64,000 bases of DNA from Fragilariopsis cylindrus CCMP1102 (taxonomy: Eukaryota > Bacillariophyta > Bacillariophyceae > Bacillariales > Bacillariaceae), in contig FMBT01000290.1 of NCBI GenBank assembly GCA_900095095.1, positions 1,054,001 through 1,118,000 of the forward strand, read 5' to 3'. The translations under genes were made by a program, and so were the position numbers. Under the pieces are notes generated by a model. The model saw nothing but the letters and a program-made list of their open reading frames with translations. It ran no database searches and was not told where the DNA came from. Positions 11,560 through 21,870 of the stretch are shown piece by piece. Within the stretch, counting starts at the first letter, position 1; each line of letters begins with the position of its first letter.

Positions 11560-13135
11560 GAAAATCCTGTTTTGGGGCCTAAATGGCCCATTTTGTGGTT
11601 AATGCAACCCTATACCTTCATAACCTCCATAGAAACCTAAGCATTGTGAGGATGTTGTAGCTATTGTTATGATGGATGCTAGTACACCTGTCCCATCTGA
11701 TGTTGTCCTCTGCATCCCTTTCAAATAAGATATTTTGCTGTTCATTTTGATCGAAAATCATGTTGTTTGTGTGCCTTCCACAACAGCGAAATGAATATCA
11801 CTCCTCAACCACAGGAACAGGAAAATTTTTGGAGGCAAACACAATGTTCTAATGCTCTATGTGAATGCAAGTGCACCCAATCCATCTGGTGTTGTCCTCT
11901 GAAACCTTTTTACATGAGATATTTTGTATTCATTTCTGATCAAAAACCATGTTGTTGTTTTTGCACCTGCCTTCCATACCAGCGAAATGAATATCCCTCC
12001 TCAACCACAGGTACAGAAAAGTTGTAGGAGGCAAACGCAATGTTCTATTACACTATGTGGATGCTAGTGCACCCGGCCCATCTGGTGTTGTCCTCTGTAT
12101 CCCCTTCATATGAGATATTTTGCTATTCATTCCTAATCAAAATCTTGAACAACAGCAAAATGATTTTGAACAACAGCAAAATGATTTTCAAAACATACCC
12201 ATATCTGCCGGTAGGTGTCTGCTGCATTGAAACACCAACCAACCATCTCCATACTACTTTTGTTAAGATAAATCAATACAGCTTGTATTTGTTACTGTCA
12301 TTTCTATATATTAGGATAAGAAATAAACACACCATCCCATACTACACAACAGTAAGATTATAGGCCAATACACAGCTCTTTGTTATCTTTATTTACACAT
12401 ACCACCAGGTAAATTAGAACACAGGATTGATTCACTATCCTCACTAGGATATATTACTTGTGAATGGAAAGCATCATCATCCCAACCCACCATTATTTTG
12501 GATGTAATTGCAGTTTTTACCCCTGTTTTCAAAAATATCTCATAAAAAAATATCTTGGTCCAATTTATGTCTATTCTATTGTTCCCTGCCCCACCACAAC
12601 ACCAATATGGCAAATGTTCCTAGTACTGTTGATGTATTTGATCATATGCATGTATGGAAGGTATCTGGATGTTCAAACCATGGCCCAATTGCTTTTGATG
12701 TTGTGCTAGCCTATTTATAACTGCTACTTTTTGGCATAGAGATAAAGCAATGTGTGTGTTCTGGAGGCAAGCATATATGGTATTCAACAGGTCCTATTAA
12801 GAAGGACCTTTACCCTTGGTCTATCCCCTATGGGTATGGGATGGAAGAATGGATTGGAGATTTTGGTGTAGAAATATGACACCAATTAAAATTCCTCTAG
12901 GCAAGGGATAATCAGCCACCTGGGATGGTCCACATGGATGTTGGGAAGGTCCATAGAAGTTTTTCTGGGCATTATATCTGCCGCAATATCCTATATCTAG
13001 GTAGTTTGGATTATTTCTAATTTCTGGCTTGATATCACTATGTGGATGTTTGTGCACCTGATTCATCTGGTGTTGTCCTCTGTAACCCTTTCAAATTTCA
13101 AATGAGATGTTTTGTTGTTCATATATGTATTTCCA
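11560..13135 (+). repeat. Dispersed non-coding repeat, copy A
   Basis: Several blocks are shared with 62.0-63.5 kb in the same orientation: GGCCTAAATGGCCC (about 11575), TCTATTCTATTGTTCCC followed by ACCAATATGGCAAAT (12570-12615), GTATCTGG(A/G)TGTTCAAACCATGG (about 12660), GTTCTGGAGGCAAG (about 12760) and TATCCCCTATGGGTAT (about 12820). Block order differs from copy B because the ~190-bp subrepeats lie between blocks here and at the end there. No long open frame or transposase motif was seen, so it may be a non-autonomous element. Confidence 0.6.
11660..12115 (+). repeat. ~190-bp tandem subrepeats in copy A
   Basis: The marker GTTGTCCTCTG recurs at 11702, 11891 and 12087 (spacing 189 and 196) with a fourth copy at 13072. 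Each unit also carries a CACAACAGCGAAATGAATAT block, a CCTCAACCACAGG block and a GGAGGCAAACACAATGTTCTA block. The open frames across it are repeat-derived. Confidence 0.75.
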
Positions 13136-14715
13136 CCAATACGACTAGCGCAACCAAAAGTGACTAGCTCTATACGGAGATCTATTCAATGCTTTCGACA
13201 GGTCAACTGTTGCAAAAATTCAAAAGAATGATGACTGTTTGAGGGGTGTTGTAACGCACCAAAGTGATACTAGTGTTCTCTCACAAAATTAAACTACAGT
13301 AAGTATCAAACAAAACAAAATCACAATCAGAAATAAATGAAAAATAGAAGGGAAAACAATATACAATATACACAAACATCAAAAACAAAACAATGACAAT
13401 TGCAAGCACAAACACAACTGACATCACTAATAGAACTGTCATTTTTGTATGCGTGAGTTAGTCCGGGCACAGCTAGAATTTATTTGTCGTACAAATGCCT
13501 ACTACAGTATTATTGTTGTTCTCCTCTTGCAACCATTTTTCCTTCTCTTCCTTTTTTACTTCTTCTTCTGTCATGCTAACGTGTCTTCATTTCCGTAACT
13601 TTCGTCATTCAAATACACAGGTAGCTTTCACTGGAGATTTTTTGGAAGTTGTACATGGGTTCCACCACATTGATGGAGGTATGTAATGTACATGGATTCA
13701 AATATGAGTTTCCTCATTGCATACCTCCTGTTGTTTGGTTGGTTCGCATAGTAATTCTGCGCAAAAACAAAGGAAGATAATATCATATTAGGTGTAATTG
13801 TCATTTGTTGTTCAATAGTTATACCAAGCCTACTGCACAAAAACAAAAGATATATAGTAGTAGGTGTAGTAAGGATGGACTCTACTAGGATAAGGTAGTA
13901 GGTAGGTAGTTCCTGACCACCTTGCATGATAATCGGCTACTATCACACAACAAAAGAGTTTGTGCAAGCAACATGGTTGTTGTTGCTGTTGTTGTGCTGC
14001 TTAGTATATATCTTATACAATCATAAACCAAATAAACTACAATCATAATACCACCACTATGCACACAAGAATGGAATATACTACAATAAGGTAGTCCCTA
14101 TCCACCTACATAATTTCAATTCTATTCTATCCACTTACTTTTAGACAAGATTATTGTTATGTGATGTGAAGGCAGTGCAGGCAGGCAGACAGGCAGGGAG
14201 ACTTGCTTTTTCTAACAAAAATGGCAAAAAAAGCAAAACAAAATGGACAAATCCCTAGAATAGTTACTGGTAAATGAACTCTTCCACTACCACTACTACC
14301 ACTGCACCACTACTGGTGCTGTACGGATGAATGGATGGATGGATGGATGGATGGATGGGTGGGTTGATGGATGGTTGAGCCAACAGTTTGAGAAGCCAGG
14401 TAGGTGGCTTTTCATGGGACTAATGAATAAAAATGTACTTCATCCAACAAACATATCTGATAAAAATTACTGATTGGGTGTATTTACACATTGTTATAGT
14501 TAATAATAGCAACAAAGAGATAATAATTGGTGTAGTACCTAATAATAATATTTCTAGCAACACTCAATATTGTTGTCAGTCATGAGCTCCGCTCCGGCGG
14601 TCCTGCTGAAGTTTTCCACCAATTAATGCCGATACAAGATACAAGAACGAAGAGAGAGGCGCGCCAAAAAAGTTGGCACGTGTCGTTTGATGTCTGATTT
14701 AAAAAAATGAAAAAA
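13136..14715. other. Gene-poor DNA with a (GGAT)n microsatellite
   Basis: No gene was identified. A (GGAT)n tract lies at about 14329-14376. Two short blocks at about 13755-13930 share CACAAAAACAAA and repeated TAGTAGGTAGG words. The rest is unremarkable AT-rich sequence. Confidence 0.45.
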
Positions 14716-14890
14716 CACAACATTCCGATATTCCGAATGGGAAACAACAAACAACACAACAATCATCGCTCATCTCAGAAAAAACACAACATTCCGACAT
14801 TCCGACAGGAACAACACAAACAATCATCGCTCATTTCACATTCCGACATTCCGACTGGAACAACACACCAACAATCATCGCTCATCTCAT
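14716..14890 (+). repeat. Three imperfect repeats with paired ATTCCGA words
   Basis: Copies begin at about 14721, 14791 and 14840. Each holds two ATTCCGA words, a GGAACAACACAA-like stretch and CAATCATCGCTCAT. They lie about 340-500 bp upstream of the transporter start codon and may be repeated promoter elements. Confidence 0.6.
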
Positions 14891-15224
14891 TGTTCTCAAC
14901 TCAACTCACAGAAGTTCCCAGCAATCGTCTCTTGCTTCTACTGCTACTACTACTAATGTACTAGGATCGTATACTAAACCAAACATCGTCAAATAACAAA
15001 CAGCACGGAAGAAACGCATCATTCTATTAATATTCAAATCAACTCAACTCAACTCAAGTCTCCTCTTTTTGCACAAAGAAAAGAAGAGAAGCCAGTCCCG
15101 TCGATCAGCACCGTATTGTGTACAGTATAAATCGCATCCACCAATAAACAGCAGATAGAGTGTCGAAAGTTTAGAATAAACCTAAACGGCTAAACGGCAA
15201 GCAAACATCTTCTATTTTCTTTAA

Positions 15225-17757
15225 ATGCCACCAAGAGCAGACTCATACGGTACGATGGCATATACAAGTCCTTCCATAAATAACGCTGATGCTGCTGATG
15301 CTGATGCTAACGCTGATGACGATAATCATGTATCGAATGCAACGACAGGGAATACTACTACCTCATCATCATCAGCAGCAGCAGCAGCAGCATTATCGAA
15401 AGATGAATTTCATCATAATCCATACACATTACAAAGAACAAATTCAAAATATAGATATTATGTACAAATTGATGATGCAATAGAACGAATTGGTATTGGT
15501 AGATTTCAATATTCGATATTATTTGCAGCAGGATTATGTTTTATGGCAGATTCGATGGAAGTATTACTATTAAGTTTTTTAAGTGTCGTATTAAAACATG
15601 AATGGTATTTAACAGAACATCAAATGGATTCAATTTTTGCGGTGGTATTTGCTGGTGCACTATTTGGTACATTACTATTAGGCCCAGCAGGGGATATCTA
15701 TGGTAGAAAACCAATATTTATATTAACAGCCTTAATAATAGCAATTTCTGGTGTTATTACAGCATTCTGTACAAATTATATACAATTAGTTATTGCACGA
15801 TTCTTTGTTGGTTTTGGTGTTGGTGGTTTAACGGTAAGACTAGGATAGTTGTTGTTTGTTACACAGTACACACATTACCAATAATAATGTTTTGTTTTGT
15901 CTTGTTACGTCATCATCGTTGCGTGTCGGTCGTCGTCGATCGTCAAACGCTTGTGTCGGTCCTCGTCGTTGTCGTCAAACGCTCGAACGGACGGATGTTG
16001 TGTTGTATTATGTTGTGTTCCGGGAGGCGGAACATTCCGACTTGATGAGATTGGATCGGTTGTGCTTGTAAAGACACGCAGGTACGGCAGGTATATAACC
16101 CTCCTTGAAATCACCGACTGGACTTGAGTCACTCACTCATCCTTCTTTCCCGCCTTCCCTTTTCTTTTCTTCTTCTCCCTCCTTCATATATTGTAACGTG
16201 AACTAGGTACCATTTGATACATTAGGTGAATTTTTACCAACAAAAGCACGTGGTAAAAATTTATTATATATAGAATTCTTTTGGACGTTTGGTACATTAA
16301 GTGTTCCATTATTAGCATATCTAACATTGGATACAACGAAAGGCGGTGGAGATGGAGATGGAGAGGATGGTGGAAGTCATTGGCAATTATTTGTTATATT
16401 ATGTAGTGTACCATGTTTTATTAGTACTGCATTAGGTGTTATTTTGGTACCAGAATCACCTAGATGGCTTTTAGAATCCACATCCCATTTAGAAGATGAT
16501 GAAACAGGATCCAATAAAGCAATCGATATTCTACGATATGCAGCATTAAAGAATGGTATTAGTCAAAAGGTAATTGATGAAGAATTATTTCCACTGGGAA
16601 CTAGATTAATTACATCATGGAAAGATGTATCATCAATACAATTAAATCAATCATTGACACAACATTCACATTCGCATTCGCGTTCACACGACGAAAGTAT
16701 GATCGCACATACTTCAGACAACAAGAGTAACGAAGGTGGAGGCGGTGGATTTAAAGAACTGTTCAATTCACCATCACGTACACGATTAACATTACTTTTA
16801 TGGTCAACATGGTTTGGATTAGGATTTTTATATTATGGTGTTATACTTGCTGTATCAATTGTTTTTACTAATGAGGAAGAAATGGAAGACGAAGCAAACG
16901 GTGGAAATGGCAATGGCAATGGATCATATGATTTTGACTATGTTGCAATATTCATATCAGCATCATCTGAAATTTTTGGTTTAATTATTGTTCTATATAC
17001 AATAGATAAATTTGGTAGAATATCATCACAAACTATAAGCTATAGAATTGGTGGTATTGCTACATTCTTAATGGGTATTCTATATGTTATATTCTACAAT
17101 ATAAGTGCGAGTAATGATAATAATGAAGATGATACAACATACTTACATAGGTACATATTAATTGGACTAGCTTTTATTGCAAGAATGGCAATGATGGGTG
17201 CATCATGTACAACGTGGGTATCAACAAGTGAAATATTACCAACTGATATACGTAGTACAGGACATGGTTCTGCAAATGCAATGGCACGATTAGGTGGATT
17301 TATTTCACCATTTATAATAACACAAGGCAACTCACTTTGGTTGATTGGTATAATTGTATTAATTGTTTCATTAGTTACAGCAGAATTTGCAAGTCGATTA
17401 CCAGAAACTACTGGTAAATCTATGGGTGATATTAGTTCCCCTCCTTCCAGTAATAACAATGATAAAAAAACTGGACTAATGATGGACGACGATAACGACA
17501 ACGACAACGATGACAATAATAGTGAAATTATTTCAGTTGCTTCATCGACACTATCCACAGCAAAACGGAAGGGTTTAAACCGTATTGAAGCTATGGAGGT
17601 TACAACACCATCAATTGATAAAGAAGACGAAACGAATGTAGTATCACAATCGATACTGCCACCATCAGCAGTTACATCAACGAGACGTAATGGTAATAAT
17701 TCATCCACTGCAACAATAGCAACAGAATCCGCTACATCGTATCATGAACTATTATAG
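15225..17757 (+). CDS. Major facilitator superfamily transporter (sugar/SV2-like)
   Basis: Two exons: 15225-15833 (203 codons, donor GTAAGA) and 16207-17757 (acceptor ACTAG), separated by a 373-bp intron. The product is 719 residues. After an Ala/Asp/Ser-rich N-terminus, exon 1 encodes the first transmembrane helices with the MFS loop-2/3 signature GDIYGRKPIF. Exon 2 restores the family motif PFDTLGEFLPTKARGK directly after the join. Further features are PESPRWLLES (sugar-porter PESPR motif) and a second half with DKFGR and STSEILPTDIRSTGHG. A His/Ser-rich central loop and a long Asp/Asn/Ser C-terminal tail extend it beyond the usual ~500 residues. The family moves sugars or other organic solutes using ion gradients; the substrate is unknown. 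Confidence 0.9.
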
Positions 17758-18641
17758 TAAGACAGGTGCGGTGCGGTGCGTGCGGTGCAGTGCGTTAGCG
17801 TTGACGCAACAAGTTAAGGAAGGAAGGAAAGAGGGAAGGAGGGACCAGCGGTAAATTGCTATTTTATATACAACTACCTACTAGCTAGCTAAACTTTATC
17901 AGAGAAAAGCTTTTCATTTCATCAATATAGTACGTATTTACTCTAGCTAGCTACTAGCTACAGTAGTTAGCCCTACCGCGTACAATAACTCGTTTTTTGT
18001 TTTCATCGACCAGCTACAGTTCTTCACATCATTATTGTTATCACATTCTAGCATTCGCATCCATAACTATTTCTCTTGTCCGTGAACAAAATTCAGTCCC
18101 TCCTATTGATATTTTCCATTTAACATTCTCAACTTTAGAATGATTGTACAGGAAGTTTTGCGTAGTTCTGGCAGACGGCTTACGCCTATTTTGTTCTTTT
18201 TCAAGAATTTTTACTTGAAAAAGGCCATAACATTGCGGCAGCAATGTAAATGAATCTCGGAATGAAAAAGTGATACTGTAGTAAATAAAATTTAACGTTA
18301 GTTAATTACGACGAATTCGTGGCCGTAAAATGAATTTAGATATTGGATCAATAAAAACCGAACTCTAGAAGAAATGCCCATTACTGCATGTACACGACCA
18401 CGATACAATTTTAGAATTGTTGCATACAATTTCAATCCATTACGCCCGTTTGTTTCAAAACAACAACAAAGCACTCACTCACTCACTCACTCACTCACTC
18501 ACGCTCACATCACAAATAAATGAATAAAGAAAGGAGTTGCTAGTTTTTTGCTCTACTAGTAGTCTCCGGCAAAAAAGAAGAACAAAGTAAAATTGTAGTA
18601 CAATTCAAGTATAGTATTACCGCATCATAGCTGTCTTCACA
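17758..18641. other. Intergenic with simple repeats
   Basis: Contains a GTGCGGTGCG run just after the transporter stop, CTAGCTAGCT words at about 17880-17960 and (ACTC)n at about 18474-18502. No gene was recognised. Confidence 0.45.
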
Positions 18642-19898
18642 ATGAGCGCGCCTTTCAAAAAGAGAAGAATAGATGATGGCGATGATGGCGGGAGGACCAA
18701 ATCGAAATCGAAATCGAATTATAACAAGCATAATAATAAGCATAGCAACACCAATGATTCAGTAAAAATAACAGCAACTGTTCGCGATCATAACAAAAAC
18801 GACGCTGCTGCTTCCACTCGTTCTGCTTGTTTTCCTAGTAACGAGAAAATTTTACCACAACCACATAAACATTATGGCGATGATGATAAAGGCAGAATTA
18901 TTAGCAACAATAATGACATTCCAAATTCTAGTGTTGCTACTACGGCATCGGCGAAAAATTATGCTGTCGACTACAATCATAATCATCCGTACATGTCGCT
19001 TTATTCTATGTCAATGCCGACGAATGATGATGATGAAATCGTAGGCAAGACTAAAACTTCCATTCAAGAAGAAAAACTTGCTATCGACTACAACCACACC
19101 AATAATAATGAGGATGGTATGAAGAAGAAAAAGAAGAGACGCAGTAACGGCTCAGTTTACCTGGAAGTGTTCAGAAGGCAAGTGGTAGGGCCAGAGACAA
19201 AAGTTGGTAACGGTAAATGCAGCATCAACATCAACACCTACAATGATACCGATAAAGAAGAGGTATATAATAACGAGAAGAAGGACAACCTACAAGCAGA
19301 AACGATGATCGACGACTTCTACTACGATTACAATACCAATGATATTGTTTTAATGAAGAGAAAAAAAAACTACTGCCATAGTGATGAAGGCTGTAAGAGT
19401 GGTACCGTCTGTGATGATGAAGAAGAAGAAGAACATATAATAGAATCTGCATTAGCAGCAACAACAAGCATCAGCAACAGCCCTGCTATACCACTACACC
19501 AAGAAACAAACGATAATGATGAGGATGGCATGAAGAAGAAGAAGAGCAGCACTAACGGCTTTCATAAAAATTCACAAGTTAGTAACGGTAACATCAGCAG
19601 CATCGACACCGGCAATGATAACGATAAAGAAGAAGTACATAATAACAAGAAGAAGGACCACCTACAAGCAGAAATGATGATTGATGATTTTTACTACGAT
19701 AACGAAACCAATGATATTGTTTTAGTAAAGAGAAATAAAACCTACTGCCGTAGTGATGAAGGCTGTAAGTGTGATGTCATCTGTAATGATGAAGAAGAAG
19801 AACAAATAATAGAATCTGCATTAGTAGCAACAACAACAAGCATCAGCAGCAGCCCTGCTATACTGCATACTGCACCAAGAAACAAACATGATAAGTAA
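18642..19898 (+). CDS. Low-complexity protein with HPYxSLYxM motif and internal duplication
   Basis: A 418-residue single-exon protein of unknown function. It opens with a basic segment (FKKRRID, then KSKSKS), compatible with nuclear localisation. The motif HPYMSLYSM starts at H115 (18984-19010) and is shared with two other proteins here. From about residue 155 the protein consists of two tandem copies of a ~125-residue unit: EDGMKKKK, a spacer, NDxDKEEVxNNxKKDxLQAE, MIDDFYYD, TNDIVL, a CxSDEGCK cysteine segment, and an acidic run followed by IIESALxATTSIS. The conserved aromatic/cysteine blocks between variable spacers suggest selection at protein level rather than simple-sequence drift. It could be a chromatin or regulatory protein; that is inference only. 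Confidence 0.75.
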   Translation: MSAPFKKRRIDDGDDGGRTKSKSKSNYNKHNNKHSNTNDSVKITATVRDHNKNDAAASTRSACFPSNEKILPQPHKHYGDDDKGRIISNNNDIPNSSVATTASAKNYAVDYNHNHPYMSLYSMSMPTNDDDEIVGKTKTSIQEEKLAIDYNHTNNNEDGMKKKKKRRSNGSVYLEVFRRQVVGPETKVGNGKCSININTYNDTDKEEVYNNEKKDNLQAETMIDDFYYDYNTNDIVLMKRKKNYCHSDEGCKSGTVCDDEEEEEHIIESALAATTSISNSPAIPLHQETNDNDEDGMKKKKSSTNGFHKNSQVSNGNISSIDTGNDNDKEEVHNNKKKDHLQAEMMIDDFYYDNETNDIVLVKRNKTYCRSDEGCKCDVICNDEEEEQIIESALVATTTSISSSPAILHTAPRNKHDK

Positions 19899-20131
19899 TG
19901 TCAATAATTATAGTATTGATAACTCCAAAAAGAAGCTGGACCAATACCAAGACAAACTGATATGATGATGTATAAGAATGATAACTAAAAAATACTATCC
20001 TCCTGAATTGAGTTCGCACTGTATTTTTCCTTCTATTATACTGTACAACAAATAAAGAATGTAAAGTTAAACTTTTATCTCATTATTTTTTGAATTTTTA
20101 GATAAAATTAATGATTGGATAATAATTAATA
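19899..20131. other. 3' flank, no gene seen
   Basis: AT-rich 3' region of the preceding gene. Confidence 0.4.
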
Positions 20132-20500
20132 GCAATGACAACGAATAAAGACAACACGTCATATTTTTTTTGATTCTCAATTTTAATTAATCAACCCTTG
20201 CCTTTTTTCATCTCACTTTCAATTATTAATCAACTCTTCCGACTAAAAACTTTTCGTAAAATTACGGACAACGACAAATACCCCACTGTAGTAATAAATA
20301 ACTAAAAAGTTTTATTGCAATGACAACGAATAAAGACAACACGGTATATTTTTTCGATTCTCAATTTTAATTAATCAACCCTTGCCATTCATCTCAATTT
20401 CAATTATTAATCAACTCTTCCGACTAAAATCTTTTGTAAAATTACGGACAACGACAAATACCCCACTGTAGTAATAAATAAATAAAAAGTGGGAATAGTA
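20132..20500. repeat. 185-bp tandem duplication
   Basis: GCAATGACAACGAATAAAG starts both copies (20132 and 20317). Both run through TTAATTAATCAACCCTTGCC, CAACTCTTCCGACTAAAA and a final ATACCCCACTGTAGTAATAA. Only a few substitutions and small indels separate them, so the duplication is fairly recent. No coding capacity. Confidence 0.85.
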
Positions 20501-20810
20501 CAGTACATTAACTTACAGTACGTCAAAGTAATATTTATGAAAAAAGTTAATACAGTACTGTTACTGACGCATAATTAATTTAATTCTCTATTGAAAAAAA
20601 AACCTATTAATGTACACTGAGTGTATGTTGTACGTTAGACCTCTCAAGTACAGTAAGAAGATGAAGAAAGGTAAGGTGGACTATTAAATTCCTATGTCAA
20701 AAATCGATAGTTCGCTATATTGGTCTTGTCTGTCTAATAAAGCCCCGCACTTGGCGGCGAAGGTTATTTCGCCGGGGACCGAATATACTTTTAACAACAT
20801 TGCTAAAGAA

Positions 20811-21095
20811 CACAGTTAAACTTGAAAACTATCATTTTTATTATACAGTAGAAGAAGAATGCTCTTCAAATATATATACATAGTGATTCTTGTTGTAGTC
20901 GCGGTGTGGAGACCTCTTGCTTGCGTTTTAAAACAAACAACAAAGAACGGAAACTGATGCATAAAACATTATTACTGTACTAAACAACACAGCACATCAC
21001 GTTAAACTTGAAGCTATCATTATTTTTAATAGATAAGACGAATGATGCTTTCAAATATATATTGAGACCTCTCCTTGCTATGCGTGAAGAAAAAA
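20811..21095. repeat. Diverged ~190-bp direct duplication
   Basis: Two copies offset by about 190 bp share GTTAAACTTGAA, CTATCATT, TTCAAATATATAT and GAGACCTCT..CTTGC words (from about 20815 and 21003). It lies after a 7-bp perfect hairpin CGGCGAA/TTCGCCG at 20755-20774. Function unknown. Confidence 0.55.
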
Positions 21096-21870
21096 CAAGA
21101 ACAGCCAAAACAAACAAGCAGTGTAAAAATGTAAAATACCCTTCCATCGTACAAAATAAAAGTCAGAGCAGAATAAATAGAACGAAAGAAGGAAACGACC
21201 ACCTCTATACAATCATTTCGACGTAACTAATTCTATTACTATTATTATCACGACAATCAAAAGTTTGTTCGACCACAATATAACAAACAAAACAAAAATT
21301 GCAAATCCCTAGTACTGTAGAATTTGAATTGCATCCATTTTTATTCCGAACGAAATCAACCTGCGCTGCTCTGCAAAGTAAGTCAAAGTATCAATATTCG
21401 CGTGGGAAAATGATTCATTCGATTCGATTGATTCTTTCTACTTTTCTTTCCTTTCGTATTGCCTTTTATTGTCATAGATATTATATAGAGGGAAGCAAGT
21501 ATTCGATTCAAGTCAGTTCAATTCAATTCACTTCATTCGTTTTCGCTTTCGCTTTCGCTTTCATCGTACATGCCATTTTCGTTTCTATTCTGGAATCATT
21601 TTTGCTACCTTCTTTTCTTTCTCGTCTTTGTCATTTCATTCGATTCGTTTCGATTCGTTTCGCTTTCATCCTGAATGCCTCTTTTGATTCATTCATTCGT
21701 ACTGGTATCAGTTTCATTTCTGAAAAACTGATTCGATTTATTCTCCCCGACTTTCTGCTTCTGACACTAACTGTTCTCGTGATTCTTTATCTTTTATCTC
21801 AATCTCTTATTTCTCTCTCCCTCTCTTTCAAAATCAAAGCAATTTTTACTACTATTACTATACTACTATT
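21096..21870. other. Upstream region of the polyQ gene
   Basis: Pyrimidine-rich leader with many ATTCGATT, TTTCGCTTTCG and CTCTCTCTCC words, typical of a long 5' untranslated region here. An open frame crosses it (21299-22099) but is composed of these runs and ends inside the real gene, so it is not called. Confidence 0.5.

Noticed and set aside
11767-12363. Frames with Cys-rich translation in copy A of the dispersed repeat
   Set aside because: The same pattern recurs with the ~190-bp subrepeats and contains stops; repeat-derived.
17094-17708. 204-codon antisense frame in the transporter
   Set aside because: Antisense shadow of simple-sequence codons; no family features.
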